From the NCBI GenBank assembly GCA_964555935.1, contig CAZKUN010000319.1, forward strand, positions 1 to 9,366: 9,366 bases of DNA, read 5' to 3'. The notes under the pieces were generated by a model. That model saw nothing but the letters and a program-made list of their open reading frames with translations. It was not told the origin of the DNA and made no database searches. Shown in pieces: positions 1-5,195 of this stretch; position 1 is the first letter of the stretch; each line of letters opens with the position of its first letter. This stretch comes from CAZKUN01 sp964555935 (GTDB taxonomy: Bacteria; Armatimonadota; Zipacnadia; Zipacnadales; VGFC01). A program made the translations under genes and the position numbers.

Positions 1-1083
1 GGCCTGGGAGACCAGCTCTTGGGCATCGGGCTCGGGTACGGTTTCGGGGGTCTCCTCGACGGGATCCTCGGGCTGGTCGACGGGCGCGTCCGGAGGCTCG
101 GGCTGATCCTCGACCTCTGGCTCACCCTCCGCCTCGTCCAGCGGGACGTTGCCGGTCTCGGGTACGCCTGGCGCGCGCGTGGTGGTTGAGGTGACGCGCC
201 AGTACCACGTGCCCGCCGCCAGCGGCTCCCATGGGATGAAGTAGTTCAGCTTCAGGTCTTCGGCGCGCTCGGTGGTCTGGGGCGGGAAGTCGGGCGTGGG
301 CGACAGCTCGAGCGTGTATGTCACGCGAGGGCGAGCCGGCCAACGCAAGCGCGGCGGGTTAGTGTTAGAGTGGCCACCGTCGGCTGGGTGCCAATGCGTG
401 GCGTATGGCCCAACCTTGGCTTGGGTCGGCGCGGGGGGCTGAGCGGGTGGGGCCAGGGGACGATCCGGACGCACGTTGATCCCGTCAAACCATGTCTCGC
501 CAGGGCCTTCATGGATGAGGATGATCTCGAGAGGGCCGGTCGCGCCGGTGGCCAGCGCCGCCACGTCGACCGTCCCGGCGCCCGGGCGCCATTGGGGGGT
601 CGGGTCGAGGTCGATGCGCTGCTCGGCTGTCGGGTCGTCCTCGGCGGCTCCGGCTTGGCGGACGATGATCGCGCGCGCGCCCTTGTTCCCGCGATAGGCG
701 AGCTGAATTCGGAGCGTTGGCGCCGCGTCCGAAGGCAGCAGCGTGGCCTTGAGCCCGGCTCGCGACGCCTTCGTCTTGCCGGTCAGGCGGATGGCGGTGT
801 TACCCGCGCGGGTGGATGTCTCAACCTCGGAGTCGGCGGTATCGGTTATTCGCTCCCAACCGACGACCCATCCGTCGTTGGTCAACTCCTCGAAGCCACC
901 GTTTGGAGCCAGGCCGGGGTCGGTTTGGCAGATGGCCGGCGAGGAGATGAGGAGAAGGGCGAGGATGGTCTTCCACGGGCCGGCGGCCCGTGGCGCATGG
1001 CCGCGGTTGCTCCCACGGTGCGCGCGGGGCGAGGGTTGTGGAACGTTTGCCCTGAACGATGCGGCGCGCGCGACCGATGGCAT
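1..1083 (-). CDS. Secreted carbohydrate-binding / DUF4962 (heparinase II/III-type) protein, N-terminal part, cut by window edge
   Basis: Reading leftwards from the ATG at 1083, the frame is open for 361 codons to base 1 with no stop, so only the N-terminal part is present. A basic N-region of about 37 residues precedes a hydrophobic stretch (TILALLLISSPAI, residues 39-51), which suggests export. Residues 61-204 begin NGGFEE and end ETWFDGINV, typical of a CBM4/9-like or galactose-binding beta sandwich. After a Pro-rich linker, residues 225-300 (HPADGGHSNTNPPRLRWP ... LAAGTWYWRV) match the Ig/FN3-like N-terminal module I know from DUF4962 and heparinase II/III-type lyases. Residues 315-355 are an acidic Pro/Glu-rich linker. 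The catalytic part is off-window, so lyase activity is inferred. It is last in the apgM operon, 8 nt after the DUF4127 stop. GAAGGA lies only 2 nt before ATG; a GTG at 1095, overlapping that stop as GTGA, is an alternative start. No other ATG, GTG or TTG occurs in frame before the hydrophobic segment. Confidence 0.85.
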   Translation of the reverse strand, partial: MPSVARAASFRANVPQPSPRAHRGSNRGHAPRAAGPWKTILALLLISSPAICQTDPGLAPNGGFEELTNDGWVVGWERITDTADSEVETSTRAGNTAIRLTGKTKASRAGLKATLLPSDAAPTLRIQLAYRGNKGARAIIVRQAGAAEDDPTAEQRIDLDPTPQWRPGAGTVDVAALATGATGPLEIILIHEGPGETWFDGINVRPDRPLAPPAQPPAPTQAKVGPYATHWHPADGGHSNTNPPRLRWPARPRVTYTLELSPTPDFPPQTTERAEDLKLNYFIPWEPLAAGTWYWRVTSTTTRAPGVPETGNVPLDEAEGEPEVEDQPEPPDAPVDQPEDPVEETPETVPEPDAQELVSQA

Positions 1084-1091
1084 ATTCCTTC

Positions 1092-2789
1092 TCACTCGTT
1101 TGGCGTGGCGACTAGCTGAATGTCGAAGTCCAGATCCACATCCACCTCCGCCAGTCGCCGCCAAGGGAGACGGACGCGAGCCTCTTCCAACTCGCACAGC
1201 ATCAGCCCGCTCTGCTGTTGATCGCGACCGATCGCTACCGCTTGGCGGCCGAGGAAGTGCTCGATGTAGAATTCGCCGGCGGCGCGATTGAGGCTCTTGC
1301 GGACGTACTCCTCCGCGCTGTTGGCGATTTGCGTGAGGCTGATCGGCGAGTTCGCGATGAGATCCGCGAGGTAAGCTGTCGCCCGGCGCTTGATGCGAGC
1401 CCCGTATAGGTAGTCTTCGACGAAACGGCCCAGGAGCGTCCGGATGTGTGCTCGCTCGCTCTCGATGAGCGAATCGAGGAGTTCGAGGTAGCGCATTGGG
1501 CGGAGGTCGCCGACGGCTTGCGCCAGGTCGAACGCGCCCTTGTCTTGGAGGGCGATTCGGCGCATGCAGACGTGCGACAGGGCCGTGCCCACCGACGCGC
1601 CAAGCGTCTCGCGAGCGGCAAAGCCGCCGAGGCGGGTTAGGTCGACCTTGACCTCGTGCAACGCGTGCATGAGGGCCTCATCAGCGCCGCCCGGAGCCGC
1701 CGCGTCGGCCAGCGCGGCGAGACGGTCAGACGCCACCCAGCCGCTGATGTCGATCGCGAACTGGTGCAGTTGGTGCTTGCGCTCCTGGAAGCCAGGGCCG
1801 CCCGGCGTTGCCTGGTCGTCGGTGAGGCCGCACGGTGGATGCACGTAGAGGCAGATGTCGGCATTCGCCGGATCGTCGACCTCTGATGCGCCGATGCCGA
1901 TGATCTGGGCGCGAACGGCCTCGCGAATCGTGACGCCCTGCGCTTGGTTGAGCGAGGTGTCGCACGCCTCTACAGACGAGCAGACGCTCGCGATCGCGGG
2001 GCTCGTGCCCATGTGCGAATGGACGAAGCGCACGAGTAATACCGCCAGGCCTTCGCTATAGCCATCGACGAGCACGACCGAGTCGGACGCGCTGCGAGAC
2101 GCTACGAGGCTCATGATCTCGTCGCTCTCGGCGACGTGAGGACCGACGGACGCAGTGCTCTCCTGGCCGATCATCAAGAAGTCGATGACGCCATCAGCGG
2201 CGAGTTCGGTGGCGCGGAGGTTGACGCGGAGGTTCCGGCGGCGCATCTCGTGGTAGCGGCTGAAGAAATCGGGCGAGACGTCGCTGCGCAGGTCGGTCAG
2301 CTCGTCGGCGACGGATGCGTCCGGCTCGCCGTTCGCGTCGGCTACCCGGGCCTCCAACTCGGCGTGGCGGGCGGCGGCGCGTGAATCATCGACCTCCTGC
2401 CCGACCAGCGGCATGCCTTCGGGCGGAGGGATCGTGCCGAACGCGTAGATCGAGCGGTCTTCGACCTTTTCGCGCAAGGTCTTCAGGAATTCGAGCCGAT
2501 GCAGCGCCGTGTCGGCGCGGACGTTCGGTTGGCGCGACGCGACGTGGCCCCCGTATGCCAGCATGTCGATCGAGACCAGGATGCTGTCGACCTCAGGCGT
2601 GGTGTTGAGCAACCACTGCATGATGGCTTCAGGGTTCCCGGGCGAGTCGAAGTTACCGATCATCTCGGCCGGCGGCGCGGTGATCTCGTAATCGACCATC
2701 CGCCCCAGCATGCGGATCAGTTTGGTGTTTACCGGTCGGTCATCCAGAGGTAGGAGGGCAACCCGATGGGCACGATGGCGGAGCGACAA
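1092..2789 (-). CDS. DUF4127 family protein (divergent member)
   Basis: A 565-residue protein of no known reaction. It starts with the DUF4127 signature VALLPLDDRPVN (residues 10-21), followed by SIDMLAYGGHVASR (73-86), the family's usual S-D-x-L-x-YGG-x-x-x-SR block. About 500 residues is usual for the family, so it is full length. Later blocks match poorly. Where I recall GQDDA...G the protein has GQESTASVG (208-216). Where I recall a GWNTxxN-type block it has GGFAARETLGASVGTAL (388-404). It may therefore be a divergent subfamily with altered ligand residues; this comparison is from memory. No signal peptide or membrane segment is apparent, so it is probably cytoplasmic. The start is a TTG at 2789, supported by GAGGAGG (2797-2803) at 7 nt; the next ATG codons fall after the conserved N-terminal motif. 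It is third in the apgM operon, between the winged-helix gene (38-nt gap) and the secreted protein gene (8-nt gap). Confidence 0.85.
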   Translation of the reverse strand: MSLRHRAHRVALLPLDDRPVNTKLIRMLGRMVDYEITAPPAEMIGNFDSPGNPEAIMQWLLNTTPEVDSILVSIDMLAYGGHVASRQPNVRADTALHRLEFLKTLREKVEDRSIYAFGTIPPPEGMPLVGQEVDDSRAAARHAELEARVADANGEPDASVADELTDLRSDVSPDFFSRYHEMRRRNLRVNLRATELAADGVIDFLMIGQESTASVGPHVAESDEIMSLVASRSASDSVVLVDGYSEGLAVLLVRFVHSHMGTSPAIASVCSSVEACDTSLNQAQGVTIREAVRAQIIGIGASEVDDPANADICLYVHPPCGLTDDQATPGGPGFQERKHQLHQFAIDISGWVASDRLAALADAAAPGGADEALMHALHEVKVDLTRLGGFAARETLGASVGTALSHVCMRRIALQDKGAFDLAQAVGDLRPMRYLELLDSLIESERAHIRTLLGRFVEDYLYGARIKRRATAYLADLIANSPISLTQIANSAEEYVRKSLNRAAGEFYIEHFLGRQAVAIGRDQQQSGLMLCELEEARVRLPWRRLAEVDVDLDFDIQLVATPNE

Positions 2790-2796
2790 TGCGTGG

Positions 2797-2803
2797 CCTC
2801 CTC
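2797..2803 (-). promoter_or_regulatory. Ribosome binding site fixing the TTG start of the DUF4127 gene
   Basis: GAGGAGG on the minus strand, 7 nt before the TTG at 2789. This near-ideal Shine-Dalgarno site is the main reason for accepting the rare start codon. Confidence 0.8.
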
Positions 2804-2808
2804 AGTCT

Positions 2809-2824
2809 CCCGCCTGCCGGCGGG
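2809..2824 (-). repeat. Intercistronic hairpin between the winged-helix and DUF4127 genes
   Basis: CCCGCC-TGCC-GGCGGG forms a 6-bp all-GC stem with a 4-nt loop, 3 nt past the stop of the winged-helix gene and just before the DUF4127 ribosome site. No T-run follows on the minus strand, so it does not look like an intrinsic terminator. It could shape mRNA stability or relative expression within the operon; that role is inference. Confidence 0.5.
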
Positions 2825-2827
2825 CAT

Positions 2828-3442
2828 TCAGTCGATGAAAGCTGGGCGGCGGGCCGACCTCGGACGCGGGCGCGCCTTCGGCTCGTCGCTTGCCTTATCG
2901 CGGGCGGAGAGCGCAACAGACCACAGGAGTTGGTGACCGAGGATCGGCAGTATCCGGCGCGCGACCCCAAACGTGCCGTCCGGCGCGCTAAGGACATCGC
3001 CTAGCTGCGCCCGACTCATGAGGTGGATTCGCGCGTCCCAAACTGCCCCGTCCAGGCCTCGCTCCGTGGTGTGGACCACCGCCCCGTCGCCGCCGTCCGG
3101 GTCAATTGCTATGATCCCGGCTCCCGCGGCAACGTCCGCGGTTATCCGACTCTCAAGATCCGCCATAAGTTCCGTAATGGCGGGGGATTCTTGCTGTTTG
3201 GCCTCGTCGAGCGACCAGTGGGCCAGCCACACCGCGGCGGCTGGCGTGGCGGCCGGCTCGCATAGCACGCGGCGGCCGCTCTTGACGGTGCGCACGACGC
3301 CGGCGACCGTCAGTCGCTGAACATAGTCGTAGACCGGCTGATATGACAGCGGGACGGCGCGGCATATGTCGCTCACGCTCAGCGCTTCACCGAAGCGGTG
3401 TTTTAGCGCGCCAACGATCTTGAGAGCCGACTCAAGCCGCAC
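2828..3442 (-). CDS. Winged-helix DNA-binding protein with uncharacterised C-terminal domain
   Basis: A 204-residue protein. Residues 1-62 read as a winged helix: LSVSDICRAVPLSYQPVYDYVQRL (about 21-44) is a helix-turn-helix, and the wing follows (VVRTVKSGRRVLCEP). The rest (about 65-181) is a mixed alpha/beta domain I do not recognise. Its final section (IHLMSRAQLGDVL ... ILPILGHQLLW) resembles the C-terminal half of small nucleotidyltransferase domains fused to HTH regulators, but no GS...DxD motif is present, so any such domain would be inactive. The tail (182-204) is rich in Lys, Arg and Pro. The GTG start at 3442 has GGAGG (3448-3452) at 5 nt. It lies 24 nt after apgM and 38 nt before the DUF4127 gene, so it is probably co-transcribed and likely a local regulator; the target is unknown. 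Confidence 0.8.
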   Translation of the reverse strand: MRLESALKIVGALKHRFGEALSVSDICRAVPLSYQPVYDYVQRLTVAGVVRTVKSGRRVLCEPAATPAAAVWLAHWSLDEAKQQESPAITELMADLESRITADVAAGAGIIAIDPDGGDGAVVHTTERGLDGAVWDARIHLMSRAQLGDVLSAPDGTFGVARRILPILGHQLLWSVALSARDKASDEPKARPRPRSARRPAFID

Positions 3443-3466
3443 GCAGGCCTCCGCGTCGAGTGGTTT

Positions 3467-4750
3467 CTAGGCCCCGAACTTGTGTGCCGTGCCGATCAGC
3501 GTCGTTAGCATGGGCAGTATATCATGCCCGCGAACGCGGCCGATGCTGCCCATGCCGCAGGGCCGCTCGCCGTATTCGGAGATTGCGTCAGCGCGGACAC
3601 CGTACCCGGTGATGATGAGAGGCAAGGGGTCGCCTGAGTGGTCCTCGAGAGCGCAGGGCGTCGAGTGATCGCCCGTGACGGCGATCGCGGTCTTGTCCAG
3701 ATCGGCCTCGTTCAGGAGGACGCCGGCCATCTCATCGAGCTTGGCGATCATCTCCATCTTCTTCTCTGGGTCACCATCGTGCCCGGCGAGGTCGGGCGCC
3801 TTCAGGTTGCAGAGCACGAATGGGGAGCTGTCGAGGGCCGCGACGGCGGTCTTGGCCAGCGAGATGTGGTCGGTATCGTACCCGCCGGTTGCGCCGGGAG
3901 CGTCGAGGACGTCCATCCCGATGTAGCGTCCCAGGCCCTTGATCAGCCCGGCCTCCACGACGAGGCCGCCCTTCGTGCCGTGCCTCTCCTCGAAGGGGTC
4001 GAGATCAGGCGCCATACCACAGCCTCGGGGCAGGATGGCGTTTGCCGGCGGGAGGTTGTTGGCTTCGCGCGCCTGGTTCACGGGGTGCTCTTTGAGCACG
4101 TCATGGGCTTGGCGGATCCAGAGGTTGAGAGCGGCGGCCGCGACCTGGACTTCGGGGACCGTGGCGGCGGCTCGCCAGATCGGCTCGCCCTCCTCGTGGG
4201 GGTCCGCGTCGGTGATGATCGGCTTGGGACTCGCGGCGACGTTCTTGAGCCCCTCCACGAGGGCCGGTCCGCGCATTACCAGGGCCGCTCGGTGCTCAAT
4301 GGAGTCTTTTACGATGAACTGGATGTCGTCGATTGGAGGGAGGGAGTTGAGAGCAGCGGTCAACTCGTCGGTCCCGGATGCGATGCGGTCAGCGCGGCGG
4401 TCGACGACGATTAGGTCCGCGGCCTCGCGCTTGACGGTGGCGAAGTTGCACCGGAATCCCAGGTCTCCGAGCATCACTTCCAGACCGACGCCTAGGGCCT
4501 CAAGCGGACCGCGACCGGTGTAGTATTGGTATGGGTCATACCCGAGCATGGCGAAGTGCGACGTGTCGCTGCCGGCGGGGACGCCGGGGGCGATGGCATC
4601 CATCAGCCCGCATTGGCCGCGGGCGGCGAGCGCGTCGAGGTTTGGGGTCGGCTGGGCCTCAAGGGGCGTCTTGTCGCCCAGGGCCGGGACGGGACGGTCG
4701 CCGAGCCCGTCACCAACAAGGATCATCGCTCTAAGATCTGTGGCACTCAC
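3467..4750 (-). CDS. apgM: 2,3-bisphosphoglycerate-independent phosphoglycerate mutase, archaeal (ApgM) type
   Basis: Interconverts 3- and 2-phosphoglycerate in glycolysis and gluconeogenesis; cytoplasmic and metal-dependent, in the alkaline phosphatase superfamily. With the GTG start it has 427 residues, near the usual ApgM length of about 400. Visible motifs are the N-terminal metal site VGDGLGDRP (Asp14), the catalytic-Ser block GSDTSH (Ser61, Asp62, His65) followed by LGYDP, the ApgM-typical NAILPRGCGMAPDL and GTKGGLV...IKGLGRYIGMD region (Arg242), and the late metal ligands KAPDLAGHDGD (Asp320, His324), TGDHSTPC (Asp361, His362) and EDHSGDPLPLI (His371). All expected ligands are present, so it should be active. 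The frame extends upstream to an ATG at 4897, but the operon promoter lies inside that extension and AAGGAG sits 7 nt before the GTG at 4750, so the shorter start is chosen. It is first gene of the minus-strand operon. Confidence 0.95.
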   Translation of the reverse strand: MSATDLRAMILVGDGLGDRPVPALGDKTPLEAQPTPNLDALAARGQCGLMDAIAPGVPAGSDTSHFAMLGYDPYQYYTGRGPLEALGVGLEVMLGDLGFRCNFATVKREAADLIVVDRRADRIASGTDELTAALNSLPPIDDIQFIVKDSIEHRAALVMRGPALVEGLKNVAASPKPIITDADPHEEGEPIWRAAATVPEVQVAAAALNLWIRQAHDVLKEHPVNQAREANNLPPANAILPRGCGMAPDLDPFEERHGTKGGLVVEAGLIKGLGRYIGMDVLDAPGATGGYDTDHISLAKTAVAALDSSPFVLCNLKAPDLAGHDGDPEKKMEMIAKLDEMAGVLLNEADLDKTAIAVTGDHSTPCALEDHSGDPLPLIITGYGVRADAISEYGERPCGMGSIGRVRGHDILPMLTTLIGTAHKFGA

Positions 4751-4757
4751 TAAGGCA

Positions 4758-4763
4758 CTCCTT
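4758..4763 (-). promoter_or_regulatory. Ribosome binding site of apgM
   Basis: AAGGAG on the minus strand, 7 nt before the GTG at 4750. It decides the apgM start against the ATG 147 nt upstream. Confidence 0.85.
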
Positions 4764-4782
4764 AGGGTATCGTTAGGCGGCG

Positions 4783-4812
4783 ATTTTACACGCATTCGAT
4801 TCAGGGTGTCAA
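4783..4812 (-). promoter_or_regulatory. Sigma70-type promoter of the apgM operon
   Basis: On the minus strand TTGACA (4812-4807, perfect -35) is followed by an 18-nt spacer and TAAAAT (4788-4783, 5 of 6 to TATAAT). Transcription would start near 4776, giving a leader of about 26 nt that carries the AAGGAG site. It is the only strong promoter match I see upstream of any gene here and probably serves all four minus-strand genes. Confidence 0.75.
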
Positions 4813-4928
4813 GCTGAGCGGAATGGGCCAGAAGTTGCTCAGAAACGCTCAATTGCGGTGTTCGAGGACGCGGGCGATGGGCGGCAGGGGATGCCACGGT
4901 AGCTGGGGATCGGGAGAGGGTGGAGAGG

Positions 4929-4998
4929 GCGAAAATTCAGGGACAGTTACCATGTTTCGCAACGTCGGCGAAAATGGCTAACTGTCCCGGTTTTTCGC
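4929..4998. repeat. 70-nt nested palindrome, REP/MITE-like element
   Basis: Paired arms in order: GCGAAAA (4929-4935) with TTTTCGC (4992-4998); GGGACAGTTA (4940-4949) with TAACTGTCCC (4979-4988); CCAT (4950-4953) with ATGG (4974-4977); TTTCGC (4955-4960) with GCGAAA (4968-4973); loop AACGTCG. This is 27 bp of pairing, with an unpaired 4/3-nt internal loop and single-nt bulges G4954 and C4978. The GGGACAGTTA...TAACTGTCCC core resembles repeats I recall near REP-associated (RAYT, Y1) transposases in environmental genomes; that is memory, not a search. No transposase is present here. A T5 run (4991-4995) follows the central hairpin on the plus strand, so terminator activity is possible, but no plus-strand gene lies directly upstream. 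Confidence 0.75.
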
Positions 4999-5033
4999 GT
5001 GGGAGGAGGGGCGGCGGCAGAGAGGCCTGCGCC

Positions 5034-5048
5034 TGTCCTACGACGACA
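5034..5048. promoter_or_regulatory. Candidate operator copy 1 (imperfect 15-nt palindrome)
   Basis: TGTCCTACGACGACA agrees at 12 of 15 positions with the perfect palindrome at 5154-5168. It lies 120 nt upstream of that copy in the intergenic region before the glycoside-hydrolase-like gene. Confidence 0.35.
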
Positions 5049-5059
5049 GCGGCGACGGC

Positions 5060-5079
5060 CGCAGGCAAGAATGCCTGCG
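5060..5079. repeat. Intergenic hairpin CGCAGGCA / TGCCTGCG
   Basis: An 8-bp perfect inverted repeat with an AGAA loop. The nonamer GCCTGCGCC occurs at 5025-5033 and again at 5073-5081, so GCAGGC (5061-5066) could pair with either copy. It may be a dispersed palindromic repeat or a leader structure; no T-run follows. Confidence 0.55.
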
Positions 5080-5153
5080 CCACGAGGCGGGGTCGCTTCC
5101 GGGCATTGGGGCCAGGTGTCCAGGGTTCTTCGGATAGGGCGGTGAACCGTGAC

Positions 5154-5168
5154 TGTCGTCAGACGACA
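5154..5168. promoter_or_regulatory. Candidate operator copy 2 (perfect 15-nt palindrome)
   Basis: TGTCGTC-A-GACGACA is a perfect palindrome with 7-nt arms about a central A, ending 27 nt before the ATG at 5196. The position suits a repressor site overlapping the promoter or leader. I cannot identify the promoter confidently: CATAAC (5167-5172) is only a weak -10. Confidence 0.5.
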
Positions 5169-5195
5169 TAACGGCAATTCCCAGGAACACAGCCC

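Noticed and set aside
370..1119. Plus-strand open frame of 249 codons
   Set aside because: It is antisense to the secreted protein gene, whose minus-strand frame has recognisable modules and is open to the window edge. The plus-strand product is low-complexity Arg/Gly sequence typical of GC-rich shadows.
3638..4414. Plus-strand open frame of 258 codons
   Set aside because: It lies wholly antisense to apgM, which has all catalytic motifs on the other strand.
4751..4897. 49-residue N-terminal extension of apgM
   Set aside because: It overlaps a strong promoter and has no homology-like content; the GTG at 4750 has an ideal ribosome site.
4940..4995. Intrinsic terminator on the plus strand (hairpin followed by T5)
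   Set aside because: The hairpin and T-run are present, but no plus-strand gene ends nearby, and the symmetric outer arms fit a mobile palindromic element better.
5001..5015. Possible two-tetrad G-quadruplex (GGGAGGAGGGGCGGCGG region)
   Set aside because: Such G-rich runs are common in this base composition and nothing links this one to a function.
4920..5171. Plus-strand open frame of 83 codons in the intergenic region
   Set aside because: It is built from the 70-nt palindrome and other repeats, with no ribosome site and no coding character.
5136..5172. Sigma70 promoter for the glycosidase-like gene
   Set aside because: Only weak -10-like hexamers (CATAAC, GATAGG) occur, and neither has an acceptable -35 at 16-18 nt.
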